Shown: positions 48,735-57,733 of the stretch, piece after piece
Layout: each line of letters starts with the position of its first letter
How positions within the stretch are numbered: position 1 is the first letter of the stretch
Source: a virus
IMG/VR virus record: IMGVR_UViG_3300024999_000073
Coordinates: 1-64,000 of that record
Strand: one strand, 5' to 3'
DNA length: 64,000 nt
Program-made: the position numbers and the translations under genes
The notes under the pieces: model-generated
Told to the model about the DNA's origin: nothing
Databases searched by the model: none
The model's input: the letters and a program-made list of their open reading frames with translations, nothing else

Positions 48735-50450
48735 ATGAGCAACATCGCAGTACCTGCCGATGAGCAGACCCTGACCATAGTAAGGGAGAAATTAGGATTA
48801 AGTTCTAATGATTTAGAGCAGATCATGGAACAACCCTGGTTTGGGGCTGCGGTAAAGGAAGCCTGGCGTGAGAGTCAAAAAATTGCAAAGGTGGAGAGGA
48901 TTAGTTCCAATCTCAGTAAATATATTCATAATCCTATCGGATTCTGCACAGATTATCTAGGAGTAACCTTTACCGATGACATCTTGAAACTTATCGAAGC
49001 CGTACAGAAGTCTCCAGTTGTAATCGCGAAATCCGGGAACGCCGTTGGCAAGAGCCACTCGGCAGCCAGAATAGCGGTCTGGTATTATCTTGTGCATAAG
49101 GATGCCAAAGTGTTCATGACCGCAGCGCCGCCACTAGAGAACCTGATGAAAATCTTATGGGCGCAGGTTATGGGCATCTCCCGCAGACATCCAGAGTTAT
49201 TCATAGGTCATCGTATCAGGGCTATGGACATTCGTAGACACGACGAGAGCTTTATGACCGCAGTCGCAATACCAATCACAGGCGATAGCCACGAAAGAGA
49301 AAGTAAATTTAGTGGCAAGCACTCCGGACATCTGATGTTTGTGGTAGACGAAGGCGATGCCGTCCCAGATGAGGTCTACAAAGGCATCGAAAGTTGTATG
49401 TCTGGAGGCGACACAAAACTATTGATTATGTTCAATCCCAGGGCTAAGTCTGGTGCAGTCTATATCAAAGAAACCAGTGGAGAAGCTCATATCGTCGAGA
49501 TTTCTGCCATAAATCATCCTAATGTGATTACAGGTGCAGATGTCATCCCTGGCGCTGTTAGCCGGGAAACCGTGATAAGAAGGATCAACCAGTGGTCTAG
49601 ACCACTGCACAGGGACGAAAAACCAGATGAGAACTGCTTTGAAATGCCTGAATTCCTGGTCGGGATATCGGCTGTGGGTCAGGATGGTAGAGAGTACCCG
49701 CCATTGCAAGCGGGATGGAGAAAGGTTACTCAAGCCGAGCTTTGGTATATGGTCTTTGGCAGGTATCCCGCTCAGTCCGAACAACACCTGATCTCAGAAG
49801 CCTGGATTACGTTGGCGAGAGCGAGATGGGATCAATACGTCGCCGATCACGGAGAATTGCCTCCACCTGGTAAACGTCCAATCGCTGGTTTGGATTTAGC
49901 TGAGTTCGGCGGCGATTATAACTTTCTTGCGCTGAGATATGGGGGCTGGGTGCCTAATATGGAATTCTGGGCTGGTATGGACACTGACGCCAGCGCAGAT
50001 AAAGCATTAGAGATGTGCCTGAAAAAGAACGTAGACATTTGTAACGTCGACGGCAATGGCATCGGTAGCGGAGTCGCTCCCGCTATGGCAAGAAGGAAAG
50101 GCATCGACGACGATCTTATCACAGTCGCAGTCAAAACCAGCGAGAAACCTTCGCCTATTTATAGAGTAGACGAAGGTGAGTTCGGGATTTTGAGGGATCA
50201 ACTGGCATGGAGACTCAGAGACTGGTTAAAGGATGATCCTCAGGCTATGCTGCCTCCAGATCAGATGCTATTGGAGGAGCTTAGGATAGCGAAGTACCAC
50301 CCCCAAACTAAGACCAGGAAAATCACACTCATGGATAAGGATATGATGCGTAAACTCCTAAAAAGAAGCCCGGATAGATTCGACGCACTTTGCCTTACCT
50401 TTAATTTCTATACTCGCCCTACCTGGAGCTTCGTCGACGAAACTAAGTGA
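48735..50450 (+). CDS. Large terminase subunit
   Basis: 571 aa. ATPase: Walker A-like AKSGNAVGKSHSAARI (~residue 97-112), Walker B MFVVDEGDAVPDE (~202), coupling motif LLIMFNPRAKSG (~228). RNase-H-like nuclease: GLDLAEFGGDYNFLALRYGG with the first acidic residue (~386), CNVDGNGIGSGV (~440) and a late acidic region near DRFDALCLTF. Packs DNA through the portal and cuts the concatemer. Confidence 0.9.
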   Translation: MSNIAVPADEQTLTIVREKLGLSSNDLEQIMEQPWFGAAVKEAWRESQKIAKVERISSNLSKYIHNPIGFCTDYLGVTFTDDILKLIEAVQKSPVVIAKSGNAVGKSHSAARIAVWYYLVHKDAKVFMTAAPPLENLMKILWAQVMGISRRHPELFIGHRIRAMDIRRHDESFMTAVAIPITGDSHERESKFSGKHSGHLMFVVDEGDAVPDEVYKGIESCMSGGDTKLLIMFNPRAKSGAVYIKETSGEAHIVEISAINHPNVITGADVIPGAVSRETVIRRINQWSRPLHRDEKPDENCFEMPEFLVGISAVGQDGREYPPLQAGWRKVTQAELWYMVFGRYPAQSEQHLISEAWITLARARWDQYVADHGELPPPGKRPIAGLDLAEFGGDYNFLALRYGGWVPNMEFWAGMDTDASADKALEMCLKKNVDICNVDGNGIGSGVAPAMARRKGIDDDLITVAVKTSEKPSPIYRVDEGEFGILRDQLAWRLRDWLKDDPQAMLPPDQMLLEELRIAKYHPQTKTRKITLMDKDMMRKLLKRSPDRFDALCLTFNFYTRPTWSFVDETK

Positions 50451-50506
50451 GATTATTATGGATGAGCGCAGCGGAATCCCAATGTCCGAGCGTAGTGAGG
50501 TGAAAT

Positions 50507-52264
50507 ATGGATGAGCGAACTGTTGCTACTATCGCCCGCAGCCGCGTTCTCAGCGTGGAAGTCACCGATAAACCTGTTGAAGGCGCCGGCAATGTCTTTC
50601 TCGTGTCATGGCTGGCTAAGGGCGAAACTACTATTCCAATGTGGTGGAGTCCGAGCCGGGATATTAGACTCAGGTGGTTCTGGAAGGAAAGCAACCACCT
50701 TTCCGGCGCCATCTATACTATGCAGTCGAAACTCACCGCTATCCCGGTTAGAGTCGAAGCCAGAAACATGGGCAGTAAACAGTCCGTCGCCGACGCCTAT
50801 TGGTACACGGATTTAATTAACAGACTCGCTGGCTATGGCCGCGGCTGGGCATCTGAATATGGTAAGTTCGTAGAAGACCTCTTGTGCACCGATAATGGCG
50901 GATTCTTGCAGGTGATCGGAGAAGGCGACGTCACCGGCCCTATCAAGGGCATGGCGATTTCATTCTCGCACCTGGATTCGTGCCGATGTCAACGTACAGG
51001 TAATGCTATCTATCCCGTGATCTATACCGACGAGCATGGAAAACGTTGGAAGTTGCACTTTACCCGTATCATGGAGTCGTCGCAGATGCCTTCAACAGCG
51101 GCAGAAATGAACGGCGTTGGTTTCTGTAGTATTTCGCGCTGCGCTCAAGTAGCACAAACTCTGATCGATATTCTCACTTATAAACAGGAGAAACTAGGGT
51201 CTAGACCCCATCGTGAGCTTATCATTACCAGGGGAGGTTTGGATCCGAAAGATATAGCAGCCGCTTTTGGCCTGGCCGAACAAAAACAGGATCAGGTAGG
51301 CTTGACCAGGTACTCGAAAATAGTAGTCGGCGGTAGCGCGGCTCTACCTGAAGCCGATATAAGAGAGGTCAAACTCTCGGAACTCCCCGATGGATTTGAT
51401 GAAGAAAGTAGCACGACTCTGGGCATGGCTGTCATCGCTATGGCCCTCGGTACCGATCCACGCGAGCTTTTCCCGGCTCTAACATCAGGAGCTACTCGCG
51501 CCGATGCTCTATTACAACATTTGAAGCAAAGAGGTAAGGGACCTGGACAGATTTTACAGGCTACTGAGGTCATGTTCAATTTCAAGTTTTTGCCCGCTCA
51601 TCTTAGATTCGCCTCTGACTTCCAGGACGATGCCCAGGATCGTCAGTCCGCGGAAATAAAGATGGTCAGGGTTAATAAGAGAGTCCAGGATTTAGCCAGC
51701 GGCGTCATGGATGATCGCGTTCAGCACGAGCAAATGCTCAACGACGGCGACATCGATCAAGCTCAATTCGATAGACTTGAGTTGTCGGATGGGCGACTCC
51801 CGGAAGGCATTCCTGTGATCGCTCTTTTCTTCTCGAAGGAGAAGAATGTCAGACAATACCTGGATATGGGTGTAGAGAACCCATTGGACGTCAATAAGAA
51901 TAATCCTGAGCTAATGCTGGCTAAGATTACAGATAAAAGACAGAGTGTGTACACCGCGCTCGCCAATACCAATAATCCAGATGAACGTTGGTTGGCTTAT
52001 AAGGCCGATTCCGCTCTCAATCAGTTGGAAGTCTTGTATCTGCCTACTCAAGTCCAGGTTGAGGAAGGAATGCCCAAGACCAGCGTGCCCGGCAAGAATG
52101 GCAATGGAACCAAACCCGCACCCCCTAATAAAGGCGATCTCAGAAGCGTAGCCGGGAGTGATTATATCGATCCCAGAAATAGGAGAGTTGATCTTACGCA
52201 ACCTTCTCATGCCGAAACTAGCTATGGTGAGGCTATGGATGCAGCCTCAGGAGGCGAGTCTTGA
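50507..52264 (+). CDS. Portal protein
   Basis: 585 aa directly after terminase, length normal for a portal. Features include an N-terminal domain (RWFWKESNHLSGAIYTMQSK), a clip-like region (CQRTGNAIYPVIYTDEHGKRW) and the helical wing/crown (SSTTLGMAVIAMALGTDPREL, ADALLQHLKQRGKG). C-terminal ~70 residues are low-complexity. Upstream 56 nt contain no separate gene. The start at 50507 is ATG with AGGTG upstream. Confidence 0.75.
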   Translation: MDERTVATIARSRVLSVEVTDKPVEGAGNVFLVSWLAKGETTIPMWWSPSRDIRLRWFWKESNHLSGAIYTMQSKLTAIPVRVEARNMGSKQSVADAYWYTDLINRLAGYGRGWASEYGKFVEDLLCTDNGGFLQVIGEGDVTGPIKGMAISFSHLDSCRCQRTGNAIYPVIYTDEHGKRWKLHFTRIMESSQMPSTAAEMNGVGFCSISRCAQVAQTLIDILTYKQEKLGSRPHRELIITRGGLDPKDIAAAFGLAEQKQDQVGLTRYSKIVVGGSAALPEADIREVKLSELPDGFDEESSTTLGMAVIAMALGTDPRELFPALTSGATRADALLQHLKQRGKGPGQILQATEVMFNFKFLPAHLRFASDFQDDAQDRQSAEIKMVRVNKRVQDLASGVMDDRVQHEQMLNDGDIDQAQFDRLELSDGRLPEGIPVIALFFSKEKNVRQYLDMGVENPLDVNKNNPELMLAKITDKRQSVYTALANTNNPDERWLAYKADSALNQLEVLYLPTQVQVEEGMPKTSVPGKNGNGTKPAPPNKGDLRSVAGSDYIDPRNRRVDLTQPSHAETSYGEAMDAASGGES

Positions 52265-52279
52265 AGGTAACACAAATGC

Positions 52280-52373
52280 AACCACGGATTTCACGAATTA
52301 CACAGATTTCTTTATTATAAAAACAAATCCGTGAAATCTGTGAAAGTCGAGCAAAGCTCGACAATCCGTGGTT
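52280..52373. repeat. CACGGATTTCACG/ACACAGATTT repeat folded as a long hairpin
   Basis: AACCACGGATT (52280-52290) pairs with AATCCGTGGTT (52363-52373); internal halves AGATTT/AAATC and a 7-bp hairpin GTCGAGC/GCTCGAC at 52346-52362. This family is common in environmental bacterial chromosomes and appears three times here. Confidence 0.7.
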
Positions 52374-52391
52374 GTTCTTTAGGAGATTGCT

Positions 52392-52712
52392 ATGATTAAG
52401 GAAATGGGCTTGCCCAGAGGCACGAAGGGCGAAAAGCGCCCACGAATAAAAGAAAAGAAAGATAAATCAGGCGTCATCGCAAAGATCATAAAAGCGATCA
52501 CTCCTAGAACTGAGTATGATTACGCATACGCTTATTGCGAAGCCTGGAAGTGGCACATATTCTGGTGCAATGCTTATCTGTCTTATCTTATACAACGTAG
52601 TAAAATCACCGCAGAAGAAGCCGAAGATATTGCCCAAAAAGTCGGTATAATCAGGAGCAAAGACAGTTACGATGTGGTCTACAGGAAAGCAAGCGATGCT
52701 GTCAAAAATTGA
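52392..52712 (+). CDS. Unknown head-operon protein
   Basis: 106 aa, RBS TAGGAG. Basic N-terminus (RGTKGEKRPRIKEKKDKS), then a helix bundle (YDYAYAYCEAWKWHIFWCNA). It lies between portal and the MuF-like gene and overlaps the latter. No family recognised. Confidence 0.55.
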   Translation: MIKEMGLPRGTKGEKRPRIKEKKDKSGVIAKIIKAITPRTEYDYAYAYCEAWKWHIFWCNAYLSYLIQRSKITAEEAEDIAQKVGIIRSKDSYDVVYRKASDAVKN

Positions 52713-53313
52713 CATGGATTTCAAACAGGGATATGAGGCTGATTTCGGCGTCAATGTCCGCAACTGCGTGCGCAGCCTTTGGGCTGAGCTTTCGGATTCG
52801 TTCACGTTTGTAAATGATATGGCCGGTATCATTCGCAGAGGCTATGTCAATGCCTGGCGTGAAGGCGCGACCGCCTGCGGCATCCAACAATCCGAGTTTA
52901 CCGACGAAGAACGCTTTGCCATCGAAGATGCTATCAATAGCGAACTCGTGTATCTGCCCGGTTTCGCCAGCGACGTTGCCAAAGGCACGAAATCAAGTGG
53001 CGCTAAACTAGGTCACTGGCTTAGACGCGCTGAGATGTGGACTAATAGATACTCTGCGATCAAAAGCCAGGCTATGACAATGGCCTGTAAGGATCGCAAG
53101 CTGATGTGGTCTATAGACTCCGTAGGCTGTATCGAGCATTGTCGAGATTGCCTGCGACTCAATAACAGAGTCTATCGAGCTAGTACATGGAGGCGTTATA
53201 ATATTTTCCCGAGAATGTGGGCGCTTGCCTGCAAAGGCCGAAATTGCTGCTGCAGTTTTTCGCCTACCACCGCACCCGCGACCAAAGGCCGCCCTCCGAG
53301 TATAGGCAGGTGA
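52696..53313 (+). CDS. MuF/SPP1 gp7-like head morphogenesis protein
   Basis: 205 aa from ATG 52696 (AGGAAA upstream), overlapping the preceding gene by 17 nt. The C-terminal part has the cysteine pattern of MuF-type proteins (SVGCIEHCRDCLRLNNRVY, ALACKGRNCCCSF), like the C..C..C plus CRC ending of SPP1 gp7. The N-terminal half is helical. MuF proteins enter the procapsid with the portal. Position after the portal agrees. Confidence 0.65.
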   Translation: MLSKIDMDFKQGYEADFGVNVRNCVRSLWAELSDSFTFVNDMAGIIRRGYVNAWREGATACGIQQSEFTDEERFAIEDAINSELVYLPGFASDVAKGTKSSGAKLGHWLRRAEMWTNRYSAIKSQAMTMACKDRKLMWSIDSVGCIEHCRDCLRLNNRVYRASTWRRYNIFPRMWALACKGRNCCCSFSPTTAPATKGRPPSIGR

Positions 53314-53316
53314 AAC

Positions 53317-53799
53317 GTGGCAAGACATATCACCGCCGCCGAAGCTGACCGCATCCTTAGAAAAGTTCTCAAGGATGTGGCGAAGTTGGCTAAGAAAAGA
53401 ATGCTACAACCAACATCCACCTGGAAACATAGCGTTGATTTCAATGTCTCAGAGCCAGCGGTTGTCGCCGGTGATTTGAAAACCGAGGTTATTACTCATG
53501 ATCCCCCTTATTATTTTCTAGACGAAGGCACAAAGACTCCTCGTCATGCTGCAATGACAGAAGACTTCTCACCTAAAACTAGCGTAAGATCGTTCAAGGC
53601 AAGTGCGGGATCGGGAGGTCTTTTATTCGTTCATAGGAAAATTCAAAAACCTGGCATCGAAGCTCGTAAATGGACGGAGATGACTGCTCTTGAGTATGGC
53701 CCGATCCTGCAATCGGCTATAGATCAGGCTATCGCCGGTATCGCCCATAAAGGGCTGTTTGGCCTCGCCAGGCAACGCCGTGGTGTTATTGGTGAATAA
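53317..53799 (+). CDS. HK97 gp10-like minor head/tail protein
   Basis: 160 aa, GTG start preceded by AGGCAGGTG. Helical N-terminus (AEADRILRKVLKDVAKLAKK) and beta core (ITHDPPYYFLDEGTKTPRHA, SGGLLFVHRKIQKPG) resemble gp10-type tail-completion/minor capsid proteins; the motif YxxxxDxGT is typical. C-terminus is a helix ending basic. Confidence 0.6.
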   Translation: MARHITAAEADRILRKVLKDVAKLAKKRMLQPTSTWKHSVDFNVSEPAVVAGDLKTEVITHDPPYYFLDEGTKTPRHAAMTEDFSPKTSVRSFKASAGSGGLLFVHRKIQKPGIEARKWTEMTALEYGPILQSAIDQAIAGIAHKGLFGLARQRRGVIGE

Positions 53800-53825
53800 A
53801 AATCTGTGAAATCGTGGTTAAAACC

Positions 53826-53838
53826 CGTGAATGTTCGC
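53826..53838 (+). repeat. Dispersed 13-bp element, copy 10 (GTGAATGTTCGCA)
   Basis: Between the gp10-like and protease genes, 87 bp before ATG 53926, preceded by CCC and followed by GATTTC; beside a fragment of the ATCTGTGAAATC-type repeat (53802-53818). Confidence 0.8.
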
Positions 53839-53925
53839 AGATTTCACTCTTGTCGCTTGCGCTTTTAGACTATTCTTGTTACAATCATACACAGACGTGG
53901 CGCGCCCACGGAAAGGTTGACTCCT

Positions 53926-55608
53926 ATGCCTTATAGAATGCGTAAGCAAGGCGATAAGAAATACTGCATCTTCAACTCAGAGACAGGGGAAAATAAGGGT
54001 TGTAGCGACACCGAGAAGATGGCCGCCGCTCACATGCGTGCTCTTTACTCTCATAGTGACGATAAGAAAGAGCTTGCGGAGATCGAAACTGAGTTCCTTT
54101 CTGCTATCGCAGACTATGAAAAGGAGTCTGAAACTCCTTTCGATCCTGTAGTTCTCAAAGAAATCATCGACGCCAGTCCCGAAGACCTGGAGAAGATGTC
54201 TCTTTTAGCTGACGCTTATATACCCTGGGCCCCGGCTAAGTCCTACTCTGAACTTGAGGAACAGGAGTCAGCTAGAGAACGTCTCTCTAAAGCCCTTAAA
54301 CTCATTGCCCAGTTTCCTGATATGGCCCGCGAGCTTATTTTTGATCCCGAAACCCCGCAGAAGGCCGCCGCTATCGAAGACCTGGCCTCCCAACTCGCAG
54401 ACCGTCTGGATAAACTCGAAACTCAACCAGCCGCTATAGAAGAGGATGGTTATGGGGAAAACAAGGAAACTCCGAGAAAGAAACACAAATCCATCCAAGA
54501 GAATCTCGAAGAAGCTGTTATTGCTGTTTTGAAATCCGTGGGGTTGTACAAAGAAGCCCCTGCAGATGGCCTGATGGTCTGGAAAGATACAGACTCCGGC
54601 CAATATCGTTGGTTCGCCCGCTATTCAACTAATTTTCGCGACAACGATAACCCTCCTGAGATTATTTCCGAACAGAGTCATCGCCTGTTCGTAGATAAAG
54701 TTGAAAAGGGACTCGCTCCCTTCCCCGAACTGTGGATTTGGCATGGTAAGTCACTTCGCATTGGCCGCTCTGCCTGGGTCGGTTATGACGACGCTGGTTT
54801 TGCTATGTCCGCAGGAGCTTTCCTTCCGGGTTGCGAGGATGCCGCCGATTTCCTGGCGCATCAAAAGGATGTCGCTCTCAGTCATGGGATGCCCGTATCT
54901 ACGATTAGGAGAGACCCATCCGATCCTACCATCATCATCGAGCACGAGACCAGGGAAATAAGCGTACTTCCGCGTTACGCTGCGGCCAATAAGCTCACAA
55001 GTTTTCACGCCTTGAAAGAGGAGGCAAACATGGCAATTCCTACTGAGCAAAGAAAAAAGCTAATCAACTGGGGTCTTCCTGAGGATGTGATCGCGAAGGT
55101 CGAAGGTGTTAATCTCACCATCGCCGACAAGGCTGTCGAAGCTGGCGTCGAGCATAAAGAGAATAAGGACGCTGTTCCTCCAGACGCTGTCGCTGCACCC
55201 GTGGTTACAGAGACTATCGAAACTACGGGGTCTATAGACCACATCATTCCTGAGGCTGAGACTGTCCCCGATGAACTTCCGCCTTCTCGCAGGGAAGTCG
55301 CTGAAACTCTGGCGACTATCCTGACCGAGCAGACGAAAGTAATCGAGGCTCTGGCTATTCAAACCAAAGAGATGAATGCGCGTGTTGAGGCCCTGGAGAT
55401 CTCCAATAAGGAGGCTGCGAGCAATCGCTTTACTCCATTGGCGTCTATTATGACCTCGCTCGGCCTGGATAAGCAATCTCCAATCGGCGCGGCTGGTGCA
55501 GAAGTAAAACCTGACGACCCACTCGCAAATCAGAAACCGAAGGAAGCCGCAGATGGGAACGCCGGTAAAATCGGCATCCCATTCATTGACCAAATGTTGG
55601 TGGGGTAG
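53926..55608 (+). CDS. Prohead maturation protease with scaffold-like C-terminus
   Basis: 560 aa from ATG 53926 (GGAAAGG 9 nt upstream). N-terminal KQGDKKYCIFNSETGENKGC and a helical region precede a protease-like domain at ~residues 210-365: SHRLFVDKVEKGLAPFPELW, WHGKSLRIGRSAWVGYDDAG, SAGAFLPGCED, VALSHGMPVSTI, IEHETREISVLP. Phage serine prohead proteases share this H...S plan, with H in the SHG/WHG segment and S in the SAG/EIS segment as candidates. The last ~150 residues (ETLATILTEQTKVIEALAIQ) form a scaffold-like coiled coil. It precedes the major capsid gene. Confidence 0.7.
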   Translation: MPYRMRKQGDKKYCIFNSETGENKGCSDTEKMAAAHMRALYSHSDDKKELAEIETEFLSAIADYEKESETPFDPVVLKEIIDASPEDLEKMSLLADAYIPWAPAKSYSELEEQESARERLSKALKLIAQFPDMARELIFDPETPQKAAAIEDLASQLADRLDKLETQPAAIEEDGYGENKETPRKKHKSIQENLEEAVIAVLKSVGLYKEAPADGLMVWKDTDSGQYRWFARYSTNFRDNDNPPEIISEQSHRLFVDKVEKGLAPFPELWIWHGKSLRIGRSAWVGYDDAGFAMSAGAFLPGCEDAADFLAHQKDVALSHGMPVSTIRRDPSDPTIIIEHETREISVLPRYAAANKLTSFHALKEEANMAIPTEQRKKLINWGLPEDVIAKVEGVNLTIADKAVEAGVEHKENKDAVPPDAVAAPVVTETIETTGSIDHIIPEAETVPDELPPSRREVAETLATILTEQTKVIEALAIQTKEMNARVEALEISNKEAASNRFTPLASIMTSLGLDKQSPIGAAGAEVKPDDPLANQKPKEAADGNAGKIGIPFIDQMLVG

Positions 55609-55642
55609 TAATACGCTCGTACCAACAGAAGGAAGGTTTTAC

Positions 55643-57091
55643 ATGGACGAACAATTGCTTCAAGTTCTGCAAAATCAACAGGCTTTGCTTGAGGCCCTGG
55701 CGGAGAAGTCGGCTGGCGTCCAGTTGAATGCCGGTTATCACCAGAAAGTCCCGGCTCAATTCCGCACGGCCAACCCTCTCCACGGTAGCAGCGGTCTGTT
55801 CAGCACTCCTGGCCTGGAGCGCGATATCATCACCGCCCATATCCGCCCCTACGGTATTGGCGCCAGTCTGCCTTTGATCCCCAGTGTCTACCAAGACCCT
55901 CGCTTTGGCAGTATCACTGGCTTTACCGCACCCGTTGGCAATCAACCTGTTCATGCCTGCGACGACGCCCCCTATGCTTACATGAAAGGGTGTAATCTCA
56001 CCGCGCGCTTTGGCCGCATCCGCTATGACACTAACACTATCGACATCAACGAAGTCATGCTGAAATTGCACCGCGGCGATTTCACCGATCTGCGCTTGCG
56101 CGGGCAACTCCTGGGTATGACTGACATCGGCCCCAAAAATATCGATCAGGGCCAGGTTCTCAATGTGATGACCGCCGCAGAAATGGTGACGGTTGGCGTA
56201 TTGTTCGAACGCGAACTCAGCCGCCAAATCTGGCAGGGGTCTTTCTTGATCGCCAATGAGTTCCCCGGCCTCGACGTTCAAATCGCAACCGGCCAGCGCG
56301 ATGCCGACACTAACGCGCTTTGCACCGCTCTCGATTCTGACGTCAAGAACTTCAACTACCGCATGATCGAGACTAACTGCAATCTCATGGTCACGTATCT
56401 GAGTATGCTCGAAGCCTATCTGCATACCAACGCCGAACGCATGGGTCTCATGCCCGTGCAGTGGATCATAGCCATACGCCCCGAACTCTGGGAGCAACTC
56501 ACGGCTTGCTGGCCGTGCGCTTATAACACCAATAAGTGCGCGAGTCAGTCTGAAACTGGCGCTACGACTGTGATCGATGGCCGTGAGATGGTAACTTTAC
56601 GCGATGCTATGCGTAATGGCCTGTTCATCGACATCAATGGCCGCCGCTATCCTGTGATAAAGGATGTGGGCATCTTCGAGCACAATAACGTCAATAACGA
56701 ACACTTGCTCCCCGGCCAGTACGCATCCTCGATCTATATGGTCCCGCTCACTATCATCGGCGGAATGCAGGTGGCGTACCGCGAGCACGTGGACTACCGC
56801 GAAGCTCAGCCCGATATCGCATTCATGCGCGGTATGGAAGGTTTCTGGACTGACGGCGGCGCCTATAACTGGGCGCTTGAGCAGATCAAGTGGTGCTATA
56901 AGTTCGCCGCTAAGACTGAACAACGTGTGGTCTTGCGCACCCCGCAACTCGCGGGCCGCATCGACGCCGTTGGCTATCAGCCGCTGCAGCACTTCCGCGA
57001 CAGCGATCCCACCTCAGCTTACCACTTCGATGGAGGCGTAAGTGTACGACCTGGTATGAGTACACCATACGCTATCTGGTCTGGGAGGTAA
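55643..57091 (+). CDS. Major capsid protein
   Basis: 482 aa from ATG 55643 (GGAAGG 7 nt upstream); an in-frame start at 55553 lies inside the protease gene. Short N-terminal helix (EQLLQVLQNQQALLEALAEK) then a long alpha/beta body (FGSITGFTAPVGNQPVHACD, GRIRYDTNTIDINEVMLKLH, MLEAYLHTNAERMGLMPVQW). Size, codon use and position after the protease and before terminators mark the capsid subunit, of probable HK97 fold. The fold is inferred from context. Confidence 0.75.
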   Translation: MDEQLLQVLQNQQALLEALAEKSAGVQLNAGYHQKVPAQFRTANPLHGSSGLFSTPGLERDIITAHIRPYGIGASLPLIPSVYQDPRFGSITGFTAPVGNQPVHACDDAPYAYMKGCNLTARFGRIRYDTNTIDINEVMLKLHRGDFTDLRLRGQLLGMTDIGPKNIDQGQVLNVMTAAEMVTVGVLFERELSRQIWQGSFLIANEFPGLDVQIATGQRDADTNALCTALDSDVKNFNYRMIETNCNLMVTYLSMLEAYLHTNAERMGLMPVQWIIAIRPELWEQLTACWPCAYNTNKCASQSETGATTVIDGREMVTLRDAMRNGLFIDINGRRYPVIKDVGIFEHNNVNNEHLLPGQYASSIYMVPLTIIGGMQVAYREHVDYREAQPDIAFMRGMEGFWTDGGAYNWALEQIKWCYKFAAKTEQRVVLRTPQLAGRIDAVGYQPLQHFRDSDPTSAYHFDGGVSVRPGMSTPYAIWSGR

Positions 57092-57140
57092 TTTACTCAA
57101 ATAGTCCGATTTACACTGTAATAGTAATGACGACTGCAAT

Positions 57141-57170
57141 AAAGAGGGCCTGGAAAACCAGGCCCTCTTT
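57141..57170. terminator. Strong terminator after the capsid gene
   Basis: 13-bp stem AAAGAGGGCCTGG/CCAGGCCCTCTTT, loop AAAA, followed by TTTCTG. Closes the head operon. Confidence 0.9.
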
Positions 57171-57204
57171 TTCTGTTATTCTATTTCTATCACAGATCAG
57201 TTCT

Positions 57205-57235
57205 AAAAGAGCCTGGATTTCTCCAGGCTCTTTTT
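57205..57235. terminator. Second terminator, facing the minus operon
   Basis: AAAAGAGCCTGGA/TCCAGGCTCTTTTT with loop TTTC; symmetric, sits just past the stop of the minus gene at 57234. Confidence 0.85.
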
Positions 57236-57446
57236 ATTCTGCGAATGTTCCCGCTATACTTGCAAAGAACAAAAAAATCGCTACGCCGCCTAAACCGAAA
57301 CACACGCTTGCGCCCACGATCAGCAATATCCCAGGTATCTTGTCTCGAAAACGGCATAAGTGTTCGAGTTCGTGTCTCCCAAAAAGCCATAGAGAAAATC
57401 CATTGACTAGTAACGCTAACCCAGAAAACAAGAATGCTATTATCAT
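57234..57446 (-). CDS. Two-helix membrane protein
   Basis: 70 aa, RBS GGAGG. Helices at ~residues 2-20 (IIAFLFSGLALLVNGFSLWL) and ~39-64 (ILLIVGASVCFGLGGVAIFL) joined by a basic loop (GRHELEHLCRFRDK). A dispersed element overlaps its last codons. Function unknown; a superinfection or lysis role is conceivable. Confidence 0.6.
   Translation of the reverse strand: MIIAFLFSGLALLVNGFSLWLFGRHELEHLCRFRDKIPGILLIVGASVCFGLGGVAIFLFFASIAGTFAE
57240..57252 (-). repeat. Dispersed 13-bp element, copy 11 (GGGAACATTCGCA)
   Basis: Minus orientation at the very 3' end of the 57446 gene, read A-G-T-F-A-E, the only coding copy in this phase. Confidence 0.8.
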
Positions 57447-57733
57447 TGCGCCTCCATATTCGGGTACGCTCTCACCAGCTTGCGTGCCTTTTTCATAACC
57501 TCCGCGCCGAATGGCCCGTTCTCGTCGTCGCTAGCTTTGGTGGTGAACGCAAAGAAGATCAGACATGATAGGCAACTACAACTATATAAGTGATCGGCGG
57601 CGGTGAATGTTGCGTCTCTGAGAAGTTGACTGGAAGATATACCGTTTTTACGACAAGTCTTTAGTAAGCCTTCCAGTTCCTCGATGTATTCACGTGTCCA
57701 ACCAGAGTTAGACGGAGGGGTTATTGAGAACAT
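57443..57733 (-). CDS. Unknown cysteine-containing protein
   Basis: 96 aa from ATG 57733 (GAGG upstream); the ORF extends farther but would overlap the clamp-like gene more. CRKNGISSSQLLRDATFTAAD and YSCSCLSCLIF carry clustered cysteines. Overlaps both neighbours, so tightly coupled. Not recognised. Confidence 0.5.
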   Translation of the reverse strand: MFSITPPSNSGWTREYIEELEGLLKTCRKNGISSSQLLRDATFTAADHLYSCSCLSCLIFFAFTTKASDDENGPFGAEVMKKARKLVRAYPNMEAQ

